A stretch of DNA of 27,590 nt, taken from the NCBI GenBank assembly GCA_947629805.1, contig CANRFE010000003.1:1-27590 (forward strand), read 5' to 3'. Below the pieces are notes generated by a model. It had not been told where the DNA came from, did no database searches, and worked only from the letters and a program-made list of their open reading frames with translations. The stretch comes from an uncultured Clostridia bacterium. GTDB taxonomy: Bacteria > Bacillota > Clostridia > TANB77 > CAG-508. Numbering within the stretch: the stretch's first letter is position 1; each line of letters starts with the position of its first letter. Both the position numbers and the translations under genes were made by a program. Below are positions 16,342 to 24,865 of the stretch, one piece after another.

Positions 16342-18089
16342 TAAAAATCTTTGATGAAAATGATAGAGATTTTAGTACAAATGGAAATATAGTCATCAAT
16401 CCTATTAAGTGTAAGGAAGTAAAAAAGAAATCACTTAATGGCTGGTATGTAGAAGTCGAGATAAGTGTGAAGTATAAAGAATATATAGAGCAGGACAAAC
16501 TTTGTGTAGTAAAGACAAAGTCAAAGTTAAGACCACAGGCTTTTAGAATTGAAAATCCCAAAATTACTAACAACATAATTAGTTTTACTGCTAATCATGT
16601 AATGTTTGATTCTAAAAAATATTTCTTAGTTGATGTAAGACCAACAAATCAAAATGCGCAAAATGCACTCTCAAATATAAATGAAAGAACTGATAAGAAA
16701 AGTCCTTTTACCATATTTTCAGATGTTGAAACAGAAAGCACAGCATATTTTATAAGGAAGAATTTACTTGAAGCATGGGAAGTAATAGAGGAAAGATGGG
16801 GAGGAGTATTTGATGCAGACAACTGGAATATTAGTTTTCTAAGAAAAGTTGGAAACGACAATGGAGAAACAATAACATATGGAAAAAACATGCAAGGAAT
16901 GCAAATATTTGAAGATTGGTCTAATGTATGTACTAAGATATACCCAGTTGGATCAAACGAACTTATGCTAGATGAAGAATATCTAGAAAGTGATATACAA
17001 TATGCTACACCGTATACAAGAACAATAACATTTAATTCAGAATTAGAGCAAAATCAAGAAACAGCAGAAGAAGAGAAGAATGCTAAACTTATAGAAGAAT
17101 TAAGAGAAAATGCAAAAAAATACCTAGAAGAAAATAAATATCCAAAAGTTTCCTATGAGGTAACCTCAAACATAAATCAAAACATGGAAATTGGAGATAC
17201 GATACATGTAAAACATCCATTAGTAAATCTAATTACAGAAATATTAGAATACGAGCATAACATATTAACTGGCAAGATAGAGTTATTAGTTTTTGGAAAT
17301 TATAAAAGAGATGTTAAAAGTAAATTTGATGTCATAAAAGAAAATATAAATAATGTTGCAGGCCAACTTTATGAAGGGTTAACAAGGCAAGACATAGTAA
17401 TTAAGCAACAAACTGATTTAATTAATTCATTAAATAAAACAGGATATGTATATATTGATAAAAATGAAATACTCATTTTAGATGAAGTACCGAAGGAAAA
17501 TGCAAAAAATGTATGGAGATTTGGATTAGGTGGAATTGGATTTAGTTCAAATGGATATGAAGGACCTTTTGAAACAGCTATTACAATGGACGGACAAATT
17601 AATGCAAAATTTATTACAACTGGTACAATGTCAACTGCTAGAATTGAAGGTTTGCAAAATGCACTTAATGGATTTCTAGTTAGCATACAGCTAAATTCAG
17701 ATAATATTCAGCAATTAGTTGCTACACAAACAGCAGACAAAAATGAATTGCAATCACAAATAACGCAAACAGAAAAGAATATAACAAGTGAGGTAAGTAA
17801 AAAATATTCAACTAAAGAAGAAACTAGTGAAGCTAAGCAAGAAGCGATAGATAGTGCCAATTCAAGTACAGATGATAAGTTGAAAAATTATACTACTGTT
17901 GAACAAATGAATAGTAAAATTACTCAAGAAGCAAAGAGTATAAAACAAGAGGTAAATGGAAAAATTGCAGATTCTGAGAAAAATCTAAATGCCGAGTTAG
18001 AACTAAAGTTGGATATAGATAAACTTGTTTCCGAATTAAATGCTAGTGCTGATAGAATTAAAATGAAAGCTCGGTCAATTTACAATTGA
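16338..18089 (+). CDS. Tal / prophage endopeptidase tail protein, part 1
   Basis: About 583 residues from ATG 16338 (AAAGGA 9 nt upstream) overlapping dit. The first ~330 residues fit the Tal/gp44-like tail-tip hub (prophage endopeptidase tail family): KSKLRPQAFRIENPKI, ENKYPKVSYEVTS, IGDTIHVKHP. A long helical region follows. The frame ends as ...IKMKA-RSIYN-stop. Omitting C18072 of the in-frame CGG instead gives ...IKMKAGQFTIEAGNALLDEL and joins the next frame. The protein is thus broken unless recoded. Full length after both +1 steps would be about 905 residues. Confidence 0.8.
   Translation: MIKIFDENDRDFSTNGNIVINPIKCKEVKKKSLNGWYVEVEISVKYKEYIEQDKLCVVKTKSKLRPQAFRIENPKITNNIISFTANHVMFDSKKYFLVDVRPTNQNAQNALSNINERTDKKSPFTIFSDVETESTAYFIRKNLLEAWEVIEERWGGVFDADNWNISFLRKVGNDNGETITYGKNMQGMQIFEDWSNVCTKIYPVGSNELMLDEEYLESDIQYATPYTRTITFNSELEQNQETAEEEKNAKLIEELRENAKKYLEENKYPKVSYEVTSNINQNMEIGDTIHVKHPLVNLITEILEYEHNILTGKIELLVFGNYKRDVKSKFDVIKENINNVAGQLYEGLTRQDIVIKQQTDLINSLNKTGYVYIDKNEILILDEVPKENAKNVWRFGLGGIGFSSNGYEGPFETAITMDGQINAKFITTGTMSTARIEGLQNALNGFLVSIQLNSDNIQQLVATQTADKNELQSQITQTEKNITSEVSKKYSTKEETSEAKQEAIDSANSSTDDKLKNYTTVEQMNSKITQEAKSIKQEVNGKIADSEKNLNAELELKLDIDKLVSELNASADRIKMKARSIYN
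18069..18075 (+). other. Recoding site 1: GCT-CGG-T
   Basis: In-frame CGG at 18072-18074 after Ala GCT. Skipping C18072 and reading GGT as Gly restores the frame. Confidence 0.7.
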
Positions 18090-18453
18090 AGCAGGAAATG
18101 CTCTTTTAGATGAATTGGGACACATGATATTAAAAAACGGATTAGAAATATGGCAAGAGAAAGCTTTTGGTGAAGGTCTTGAATTAGTTGGAATACCTCC
18201 ATACTTAGATTTTAGAAGTTCAGTAACATCACATGACGATTATGATGCAAGAATTTTATTCAATACCGCTTATTATAATTTAGACATATTAACTAAAAAA
18301 ACTGAATTTAAAGGTGGTTCAAAAATAAGATTCCTATATACAGATAATAGTTTTGCTAATATTGAAGTAGGAGGAGTATGTTGGGATGACGATATTACAA
18401 AGATAACACCTATTCGGAGGCAATTTAGTCAATGGTTTAGGGGTATATACTAA
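18073..18453 (+). CDS. Tal/tail-spike, part 2 (after first CGG shift)
   Basis: The middle segment of the same protein is read from GGT 18073. It begins GQFTIEAGNALLDELGHMIL and runs about 114 residues to ...DDDITKITPI before a second in-frame CGG at 18415-18417. Without a second +1 step the frame ends at 18453. There is no ribosome site at the first internal ATG (18124), so independent translation is unlikely. It supplies the central, probably beta-structured, spike body. Confidence 0.75.
   Translation, partial: GQFTIEAGNALLDELGHMILKNGLEIWQEKAFGEGLELVGIPPYLDFRSSVTSHDDYDARILFNTAYYNLDILTKKTEFKGGSKIRFLYTDNSFANIEVGGVCWDDDITKITPIRRQFSQWFRGIY
18412..18418 (+). other. Recoding site 2: ATT-CGG-A
   Basis: In-frame CGG at 18415-18417 after Ile ATT. 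Skipping C18415 and reading GGA as Gly restores the frame into the S74-containing segment. Confidence 0.7.
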
Positions 18454-19057
18454 CAGTAGTGGATTACGTATATTTAGTAACAATGTTGAACATTTGGATA
18501 TATCAGATGGAGATATATGGATTAAGCAACCATTATTTGTAACATTAACTAATGATACTACTGAAGGATACAAAGGTTACCCTATAATTGGAACAAGTAA
18601 TAGTCATAGATACTTTGTAGACTGGACAGGTTCAGATTTAACTTTCTATGTAGATGGATCTTATGTGGGAGCATTATCAGATAAAAGACTAAAAACAGAT
18701 TTTAAGAAAGTAGATGATAAATTCTTACAAGCAATAGAAGAATTAGAAATACAACAATTTAAAATTGCAAATAGAAATGGGTTAATTAGTTTTGGAATTA
18801 TAGCACAAGACTTAATAGAAGTATTTGAAAAATATGGATTGAATCCAAAAGACTACGAGATATTAGGGGAAGTACAGTACAGTTTAGAAGATAATACAAT
18901 GTATTACAAAATAGAATACACACAATATTTAATTTTAAAACAATTAGCTAAAGATAGAAAAATAAAAAGCTTAGAGGAAAAAGACAAACAAAAAGATGAT
19001 TTAATACAATCTATGATTGAGAGAATCGAAAGATTAGAGAAAAATAAAAATGAGTAA
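18416..19057 (+). CDS. Tal/tail-spike, part 3 with peptidase S74 chaperone
   Basis: Read from GGA 18416 after the second CGG, the frame gives GGNLVNGLGVYTN and about 213 residues to the stop at 19057. The C-terminus GALSDKRLKTDFKKV ... FGIIAQDLIEVFEKYG ... YTQYLILKQLAKD is an intramolecular-chaperone (peptidase S74) domain with its Ser/Lys pair and a final coiled coil. Such domains trimerise the spike and then cleave themselves off. Only twice-frameshifted Tal would carry it. Confidence 0.78.
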   Translation, partial: GGNLVNGLGVYTNSSGLRIFSNNVEHLDISDGDIWIKQPLFVTLTNDTTEGYKGYPIIGTSNSHRYFVDWTGSDLTFYVDGSYVGALSDKRLKTDFKKVDDKFLQAIEELEIQQFKIANRNGLISFGIIAQDLIEVFEKYGLNPKDYEILGEVQYSLEDNTMYYKIEYTQYLILKQLAKDRKIKSLEEKDKQKDDLIQSMIERIERLEKNKNE

Positions 19058-19404
19058 AATAATAAATTTAAAATTATTTAAACACGATAATTCTTCAACA
19101 TGAGTAGATGGCTATATGAAAAACTAGTAATGGAATTACAAATAAATAATTCAATAGTGGGTTAGTAGTAGATGGTATCTTTGGAACTAAGACTAAAAAT
19201 GCTTGCATTAATGTTAAACAAGGTGCAAGTGAAAAAATCACAATATTAATTCAAATGGCATTATTTATAAAAGGATATAGTTTGGCAATGGATAAAATAT
19301 TTGATTCAGATACTGCAATAAAAGTAGAGCAATTCCAAAAAGTAAATGGATTAACTCTAGATAAAATTGTAGGTAAAAATACATTTAAAAAATTGTATAT
19401 TTAA
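19050..19404 (+). pseudogene. Decayed peptidoglycan-binding protein gene
   Basis: From ATG 19050 the frame reads MSKIINLKLFKHDNSST-stop. A second frame near 19100 gives WLYEKLVMELQI, and a third from about 19156 gives GLVVDGIFGTKTKNACINVK, a segment that continues to ...GLTLDKIVGKNTFKKLYI before a TAA. The pieces form a PG_binding_1-type domain (two VDGIFGxxT-like repeats) as found in phage amidases. Several stops and frame changes, none of them at CGG, indicate true decay. It probably represents an earlier endolysin fragment inserted after the spike gene. Confidence 0.65.
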
Positions 19405-19459
19405 TATTTTTAAATATACAAAATGAATAAAAGTATTAATAATTTAGGAGGACTAGATA

Positions 19460-19780
19460 ATGCAAATTTACAGAGGAGATACGTTTAAATTTGAATTTAG
19501 TGCAACATTAGAAGATGGAACAGAACATACTTTTCAAGAAGGAGATATTTTAAAAGTAGGATTAAAAACAAGTATGCCAAATACAGAATATCAAATTTAT
19601 CAAAAAAAACAGATAACAGAACCTACAAAAATAGTATTATTTGAATTTTCCCATGAAGAAACGATGAAAATGACAATAGGGACAAAGATTATGGAGATAG
19701 AATTGACAGATACATTTGGAGTAGTAAGTACATTATATCAAGAGCAGATTATAGTAGTAGGAGATGTAATCAATGAATGA
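19460..19780 (+). CDS. Baseplate-associated protein, BppU-like N-terminal type
   Basis: 106 residues with AGGAGG upstream. The beta-rich sequence starts QIYRGDTFKFEFSATLEDGT and ends IELTDTFGVVSTLYQEQIIV, resembling the small beta domain of upper-baseplate and fibre-adaptor proteins. It overlaps the next gene's start. The role is inferred from position between the spike and fibre genes. Confidence 0.5.
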   Translation: MQIYRGDTFKFEFSATLEDGTEHTFQEGDILKVGLKTSMPNTEYQIYQKKQITEPTKIVLFEFSHEETMKMTIGTKIMEIELTDTFGVVSTLYQEQIIVVGDVINE

Positions 19781-19991
19781 AAAAATATTAGGAAAAATAA
19801 AAACACAGTCTAAATTAAAAGGTGTATTAAAATATAGTAGTTATTCAGTAGGAGATGATTATAATATTTTAAAAAATAAGCCTCAAATTGAAGGTGTAGA
19901 ACTAAAGGATAACAAAACATTTGAAGAATTAGGATTGCTAGAAGTAAGTAATACAGAGCTAAAAGAAATGTTTGATAAAATTTTTAATTAA
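19773..19991 (+). CDS. Small tail fibre-associated protein
   Basis: 72 residues including DDYNILKNKPQIEGVELKDN and FEELGL, a short motif repeated in fibre proteins of Clostridia phages and seen in similar form in the next gene (DYNDLTSIPTLDGIELKG). It overlaps the upstream gene by 8 nt. It is probably a short fibre attachment module. Confidence 0.5.
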   Translation: MNEKILGKIKTQSKLKGVLKYSSYSVGDDYNILKNKPQIEGVELKDNKTFEELGLLEVSNTELKEMFDKIFN

Positions 19992-20007
19992 AAAGGAGAG
20001 ATAAAAA

Positions 20008-20748
20008 ATGGCAGAAAAAAATTATAGTTCAAAAAATACATTAACATATTTGTTAACATTATTAAAATGTAAAATGGACAATAAAGTTGATAAACAATAC
20101 AAAACAGGTTCAAAAGATGAATATAAAGTATTAAGTGATAATAACTTAACAGATGAATTGTTAAATAAAATAAATGAAGCAGGAAGCAGTTCATTTACAG
20201 GAGATTACAATGATTTAACAAGTATTCCAACATTAGATGGAATAGAGTTAAAGGGAACATTAACAAAAGAAGGATTAGATATAGCAAGTAAAAGTGATAT
20301 TCCAACAGATAATGCCGATTTGGAGAATGGAGCAGGTTATCAAACATCATCAGATATAGAAAGAGCAATAACAGACAAAGGATATAAGACAGAAGAAGAA
20401 ATAAATAATTTAATAGAAGGAAAAGAATATCAAAAAGCAAGTGATGTTACAAAAGCTATTGAAACAGCTACAACAGATATGGCTACAAAAACTTGGGTAA
20501 ATAGTCAAGTTGCTAATATAAACAAAAAAGCAGTAGTAACAGGAACGGAACAAATGACAGATGAAAATACGATTTATTTAATGGCAAATGAAGGAGCAGA
20601 AAACAACATATATGATGAATATATAGTATATGATGGAAAACCAGAAAAAATAGGAACTACAGAAATAGACTTATCAGGATACATTAAAGAAGCAGATTTA
20701 GTGGAAATTACAAACCAAGAAATAGATGAAATGATGAGTGATTGGTAA
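20008..20748 (+). CDS. Tail fibre protein
   Basis: 246 residues with AAAGGAGAG upstream. It carries the GDYNDLTSIPTLDGIELKG motif, helical linkers with repeated IxxAIxxKGYKTEEEI-type units, and a C-terminal segment ENTIYLMANEGAENNIYDEY and VYDGKPEKIGTTEIDLSGYI that is typical of fibre shoulder domains. It probably trimerises and links the baseplate to the collagen-like receptor-binding fibre encoded next. Confidence 0.6.
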   Translation: MAEKNYSSKNTLTYLLTLLKCKMDNKVDKQYKTGSKDEYKVLSDNNLTDELLNKINEAGSSSFTGDYNDLTSIPTLDGIELKGTLTKEGLDIASKSDIPTDNADLENGAGYQTSSDIERAITDKGYKTEEEINNLIEGKEYQKASDVTKAIETATTDMATKTWVNSQVANINKKAVVTGTEQMTDENTIYLMANEGAENNIYDEYIVYDGKPEKIGTTEIDLSGYIKEADLVEITNQEIDEMMSDW

Positions 20749-20759
20749 GGTGATGTACA

Positions 20760-22496
20760 ATGAAATATGTTGGAAGTAACACAATCAAAAAAATATTAGA
20801 CAACTTAAAATCTTTAAATGATAACTGGAAAAAAACCGATAAATATGTAACAGAGCAAGAAGTAGAAAGACAAGCTAATGAAGATATCAGAAAAACTGAT
20901 GAAACTAATCGTGAAGCAAATGAGAAATCTCGTGAAACTGCTGAAATAATTCGTGAAAGCAATGAAGAAACAAGAATATCAGCTGAGGAAACAAGAAAGT
21001 CAGCAGAAAGCTCAAGAGAAACCGCAGAAACATTTAGAGATACAGCTGAAAAAGAACGTATTTCTAATGAAAATATACGAAAAACAAATGAAGAAGCACG
21101 AGAAGTATCTGAAAACATAAGAGAAACAAATGAAGAAAGTCGTAAAGAAGCAGAAACAGCTAGAGAAGAATATATAACAGATTTAAAAGAACGAGTTAAT
21201 AAAGGAGAATTTAAAGGTGATTCTAATGTACTTTCAATAGGAACAGTTGAAAAAGGAGATGAAGCTAAAGCAACTATTACAGGAGATAGTCCTAATCAAA
21301 CATTAAACTTGGTATTACCAAAAGGAGATACTGGAGCGCCTGGTACAAATGGTGCCAATGGAAAAGACGGAGAAAAGGGAGCAGATGGAGTTGGCATAAC
21401 AAGTATAGATGTAACACCAAGTACCGAAGATGGTGGAACTAATACTATTACTGTAAATTTATCGAATGGAACTGAAAAGACTTTTAATGTAAAAAATGGA
21501 AGTAAAGGTTCCACAGGTGCAGATGGAGCAAATGGCAAGGATGGTTTACCTGGAGCAAAGGGTGAAGATGGTACAAGTATAACAAGTGTAAAACAAACTA
21601 CTACATCAACATCTGATGGTGGAACAAATGTAATAACAGTTTCATTATCTGATGGAACTTCATCTACTTTTCAAGTAAAGAATGGAACTAAGGGTTCAGC
21701 AGGTAGTAATGGTACAAATGGAACTAATGGTAAAAACGGTACAAGTATAACAAGTGTAACACAAACAACAACAAGTTCTAGTGACGGAGGAACTAATGTA
21801 ATAAAAGTTTCATTATCTGATGGAACTAGTTCAACATTTCAAGTAAAAAATGGGTCAAAAGGTTCTACAGGTCCTGCTGGAACAACAACATATACAGGAT
21901 TAAGTAGCCTACCAAAATTAAATACAACTAATACAACATCTCAAAGTACATATAGTGGTGAAACAATAACAGGAACAATAAATCTTCATAAAGTAAGTAA
22001 AACAGGAAGTTATAATGATTTAAGCAATAGACCAACAATACCATCACAAGTATTAGTTGTAAATAGTTTGACATCTACATCTACAACAAATGCTTTATCA
22101 GCTGCTCAAGGTAAAACATTAAATGATGGACTTGTAGGGGTACAGCTGTATTCTAATTCTTCAGGAAGTAGTGGAACAATAAGTTTGAGTCAGAGTATTA
22201 GTAACTTTAATTCTATTGCAGTTGAATATATGGTGGATCATGGAGGACAAGAATGCTTTGTACGAGAATTTAGAACTAATAAATCAAGTTCAGGATTTGC
22301 AGGTAATATATCTTTTGTTATGAGGGATACTACTCAGAGTCAATATATTATTTTTAGTGGAGCAGAAAGACTTCAAATATCTAGTACATCAATAAGCCAA
22401 TCTAGTCCTAAAGAATGGAATACTTCAAATGGTCTTTCTTCAATACATGACGCAAAGTTTCTTATTAAATCTGTTTATGGTTTCTTAAGGCAATAA
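20760..22496 (+). CDS. Collagen-like tail fibre / receptor-binding protein
   Basis: 578 residues. Residues ~30-140 form a charged coiled coil of repeated NEE(x)RE(T/S)AE-type heptads. Residues ~185-375 alternate Gly-X-Y collagen-like stretches (GDTGAPGTNGANGKDGEKG) with a beta repeat containing TSITSVxQTTTSxSDGGTN and VSLSDGTSSTFQVKNGxKGS, present in about three copies. A beta-rich C-terminal domain of ~180 residues follows, presumably the receptor-binding head. Near-identical repeats at DNA level make it prone to length variation. The gene lies last before the lysis cassette. Confidence 0.75.
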   Translation: MKYVGSNTIKKILDNLKSLNDNWKKTDKYVTEQEVERQANEDIRKTDETNREANEKSRETAEIIRESNEETRISAEETRKSAESSRETAETFRDTAEKERISNENIRKTNEEAREVSENIRETNEESRKEAETAREEYITDLKERVNKGEFKGDSNVLSIGTVEKGDEAKATITGDSPNQTLNLVLPKGDTGAPGTNGANGKDGEKGADGVGITSIDVTPSTEDGGTNTITVNLSNGTEKTFNVKNGSKGSTGADGANGKDGLPGAKGEDGTSITSVKQTTTSTSDGGTNVITVSLSDGTSSTFQVKNGTKGSAGSNGTNGTNGKNGTSITSVTQTTTSSSDGGTNVIKVSLSDGTSSTFQVKNGSKGSTGPAGTTTYTGLSSLPKLNTTNTTSQSTYSGETITGTINLHKVSKTGSYNDLSNRPTIPSQVLVVNSLTSTSTTNALSAAQGKTLNDGLVGVQLYSNSSGSSGTISLSQSISNFNSIAVEYMVDHGGQECFVREFRTNKSSSGFAGNISFVMRDTTQSQYIIFSGAERLQISSTSISQSSPKEWNTSNGLSSIHDAKFLIKSVYGFLRQ

Positions 22497-22528
22497 TAAA
22501 AAAATAAAAAAGATGGGAGATGAATAAG

Positions 22529-22834
22529 ATGGCATTGCAAAAAGCTATTGAGTTAGAAAATGGAATTGTTACTAACTATCATAGAATAGTTAGTTTAAAC
22601 AAAATTACAAATCATGCTAATATAATTGAAATTGCTTCATATGTAAATGACGGTAAAAGAAAGGAAGAAGAAACAGCCCTAAAAAAAGGACAAGAAACTG
22701 GTGAAGCAGTTCCAATGAATGTATTTATTGATACTAAATATATAAGCAAAGAATATAATGAAAATGAAACAATCCAAGATGCTTACAGTTATTTAAAAAC
22801 ATTAGAGCAATTTAAAGATGCACAAGACATTTAA
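22529..22834 (+). CDS. Small phage protein after fibre gene
   Basis: About 101 residues from ATG 22529, the better spaced of two starts behind GGGAG. The sequence ALQKAIELENGIVTNYHRIVSLNKI resembles small proteins found between fibre and holin genes in Clostridia and Bacillus phages. Function unknown, possibly tail-associated. No membrane segment. Confidence 0.55.
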   Translation: MALQKAIELENGIVTNYHRIVSLNKITNHANIIEIASYVNDGKRKEEETALKKGQETGEAVPMNVFIDTKYISKEYNENETIQDAYSYLKTLEQFKDAQDI

Positions 22835-22880
22835 TAATAAAGATAAAAAAAGAAATGTAAGCAATTGGAGGTGGAAATTA

Positions 22881-23180
22881 ATGGACGATACACAATTAAT
22901 AGAAAAAGTAACAAGAATAGAAGAAAGAAGTAAATCTAATTCCAAAAGATTAGACGACCATGATAATAGAATAGATAATTTAGAAAAAACCTATTCTATA
23001 ATGGAAAAAATGGACTATAGAATGGGAAAAGTAGAAACTGCTATAGATAATATAGACAAAAAACTAGATGACCAGCAAGGAGAAAAAGGTAAGAAATGGG
23101 ACAAGCTAATAGATTATATATTTTATACAATCTTAGGTATATTACTATCTTACATAGCAATTAAACTAGGAATGAAATAA
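22881..23180 (+). CDS. Holin-like protein, XhlA type
   Basis: About 99 residues from ATG 22881 with GGAGGTGG upstream. The N-terminal ~75 residues are a hydrophilic coiled coil (RIEERSKSNSKRLDDHDNRI), and the C-terminus is a single membrane helix (YIFYTILGILLSYIAIKLG). This is the haemolysin XhlA architecture, a membrane protein of the PBSX-type lysis cassette. The endolysin gene follows 11 nt later. Confidence 0.75.
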   Translation: MDDTQLIEKVTRIEERSKSNSKRLDDHDNRIDNLEKTYSIMEKMDYRMGKVETAIDNIDKKLDDQQGEKGKKWDKLIDYIFYTILGILLSYIAIKLGMK

Positions 23181-23191
23181 GGAGGAAGAAA

Positions 23192-23704
23192 ATGAAAGAT
23201 AATAAATTTAAAATAATAGCAGTATTAGTAATGATGTGCATAATTTTATTTACTGTATTCATGTTTAGTGAAGATAAAGAATTGCAAAAAGAAGTAGTAG
23301 AGCAAATAACAGATACAGTAACGGATATGAATACTTATGAAATGACAGAGAAAGAAGTTAAAGAACTTCCAACTACAGAAATAATAGAACAAACAGAAGA
23401 ACAAGAAAAATCATTAGAACAAGAAGTAGAAGATGAAGGCTTTGAACTACAAGGAGAGATAGCATACGAAGGAGATAGAGCAAGAAGTTGGAATGTTGAA
23501 CTTGGAGATTACAAAGGTCTTACATATTACTCACAAATTGATAGTAGATGGTCTAATAAAGTGTATTCAAGTGTAGGAGATAGAAGTCAAACAATAGGAA
23601 CATCAGGTTGTCGGACCAACATCTGCAAGTATGATAGTAACAGCTATAAAAGGAGCAATAACACCAGATACAATGGCAGACTTATTCGTAAAATATGGAT
23701 ATAG
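23192..23704 (+). CDS. Endolysin part 1: membrane anchor to catalytic Cys
   Basis: GGAGG precedes ATG 23192. A hydrophobic N-terminal segment (about 7-25, IIAVLVMMCIILFTVFMF) may act as signal anchor, followed by an acidic linker and the start of a C39-like peptidase (LTYYSQIDSRWSNKVY ... TSGC). The presumed catalytic Cys is residue 140. The codon directly after it is CGG (23612-23614). Read normally, the frame degenerates (RTNICKYDS...) and stops at 23704; skipping C23612 gives TSGCGPTSASM, the family's conserved motif. The unshifted product would be an inactive stub. Confidence 0.82.
   Translation: MKDNKFKIIAVLVMMCIILFTVFMFSEDKELQKEVVEQITDTVTDMNTYEMTEKEVKELPTTEIIEQTEEQEKSLEQEVEDEGFELQGEIAYEGDRARSWNVELGDYKGLTYYSQIDSRWSNKVYSSVGDRSQTIGTSGCRTNICKYDSNSYKRSNNTRYNGRLIRKIWI
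23609..23615 (+). other. Recoding site 3: TGT-CGG-A at catalytic Cys
   Basis: CGG at 23612-23614 directly follows the catalytic Cys TGT. Dropping C23612 and reading GGA as Gly restores SGCGPTSASM. Confidence 0.75.
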
Positions 23705-24563
23705 GTCAGCTAATAATGGTACATATTGGTCAGCATTTAGAGCAGTAGCAGATGAATTTAATATTAATTATCAAGAAACAACAAATATTGATAATGTAAT
23801 TAATTTGCTAAGGAATAATAATTATATAGTAGCAAGTTGTGGAAATGGTTTATTCACAACTGGAGGACATTTTATAGTATTAACTGGAATAGAAGGAGAT
23901 ACAATAAAAATATATGATCCTTATTTATATAGTGGTAAATTTGAAACATCAACACGTAGAGGAAAAGTAACGGTAAGTGGTAATACAGTGTATTGTAGTG
24001 TAGATAACTTTAAAAAATATGCAAATGCACAAGGCTTTTTCTGTTATGCACATGATGGAGATATACAAGAAAATAATCAACCAGTATCTACATCAACATA
24101 CACAAGATATGTAAATACTTCTAAATCAAATCTAAATGTAAGGAGTACACCAAATGGAAGTATTATAGGAAGTTTAAAAAAAGGAACACAAGTTACAGTT
24201 GATGGAACTAATGGAAACTGGTCACATATAACAAGTCCAGTAAATGGTTGGGTAAGTTCTAATTATTTGTCAAGTTATAGTCAAGTTGGAAGTTCAGTTA
24301 ATTCTAACAATACAGGATATAGAACAGGAACATATAAAGTTACAGCTAGTGTGTTAAATGTACGTTATGGAGCAGGAACAAACTACAAAGCTAAAACTTA
24401 TAACCAATTATCTGTAAATGCTAGAAGTCAAAATAGCAAACTAGGAAATTACTATACAAACGGATATAAAAAAGGTGTAGTATGTACAGTAACACAAGTA
24501 AGTGGAAGCTGGGGAAGAACAGTAAGCGGTTGGATATATTTAGATTATTGTACTAAAATATAA
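23613..24563 (+). CDS. Endolysin part 2: C39-like domain and SH3b repeats
   Basis: Read from GGA 23613, the remaining 316 residues begin GPTSASMIVTAIKGAITPD and complete the papain-like peptidase (GGHFIVLTG with catalytic His, then IYDPY with Asp). Two SH3b wall-binding domains follow (SNLNVRSTPNGSIIGSLKKG and SVLNVRYGAGTNYKAK). It cleaves peptidoglycan peptides at lysis. An ATG at 23631 has no ribosome site and would omit the catalytic Cys, so this is not an independent gene. Total recoded length is about 456 residues. Confidence 0.82.
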   Translation, partial: GPTSASMIVTAIKGAITPDTMADLFVKYGYRSANNGTYWSAFRAVADEFNINYQETTNIDNVINLLRNNNYIVASCGNGLFTTGGHFIVLTGIEGDTIKIYDPYLYSGKFETSTRRGKVTVSGNTVYCSVDNFKKYANAQGFFCYAHDGDIQENNQPVSTSTYTRYVNTSKSNLNVRSTPNGSIIGSLKKGTQVTVDGTNGNWSHITSPVNGWVSSNYLSSYSQVGSSVNSNNTGYRTGTYKVTASVLNVRYGAGTNYKAKTYNQLSVNARSQNSKLGNYYTNGYKKGVVCTVTQVSGSWGRTVSGWIYLDYCTKI

Positions 24564-24576
24564 ATGTAAGGGTAGA

Positions 24577-24697
24577 TTAGATCAATTTATAGTCCACCTC
24601 TTTTTTATGCTTAAATCCAGTAAAATCAAGGCATATAAGTTATTGAACTAAAAATAAAAATGGCTTAAAATCCATTCTCGAAAGCCTATTTTTTATT
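24577..24697 (+). terminator. Lysis operon terminator region
   Basis: An imperfect inverted repeat before CTTTTTTATG (about 24577-24610) and a hairpin GGCTT/AAGCC (24662-24686) followed by TATTTTTTATT are both placed to end the late transcript. Neither stem is strong. Confidence 0.4.
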
Positions 24698-24743
24698 GAT
24701 TTTTAGGCAAAACATTGAATTTTAATAAATTTTGTGTTATAAT

Positions 24744-24772
24744 ATTGACAGATGAAAAATTAAATGTTACAA
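24744..24772 (+). promoter_or_regulatory. Candidate sigma-A promoter
   Basis: TTGACA (24744-24749), a 17-nt spacer and TACAAT. What it drives is unclear; repeated ATTACAAAAA units follow. Confidence 0.3.
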
Positions 24773-24830
24773 TTCTATTACAAAAACATTACAAAAATAC
24801 TAAAGTTTTATTAATTGTTTGTAATATTTA

Positions 24831-24859
24831 TTGACAAAAGATAATATATATATTATAAA
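24831..24859 (+). promoter_or_regulatory. Promoter of antitoxin RNA
   Basis: TTGACA (24831-24836), a 17-nt spacer and TATAAA (24854-24859). It faces the 3' end of the minus-strand toxin mRNA. Confidence 0.6.
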
Positions 24860-24865
24860 TAAAAA

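Noticed and set aside
20760..22496. CRISPR-like repeats in the fibre gene
   Set aside because: The repeats are coding collagen-like and beta units without constant spacers.
23631..24563. Second half of endolysin as an independent gene
   Set aside because: No ribosome site, and it would lack the catalytic Cys that ends the first half.
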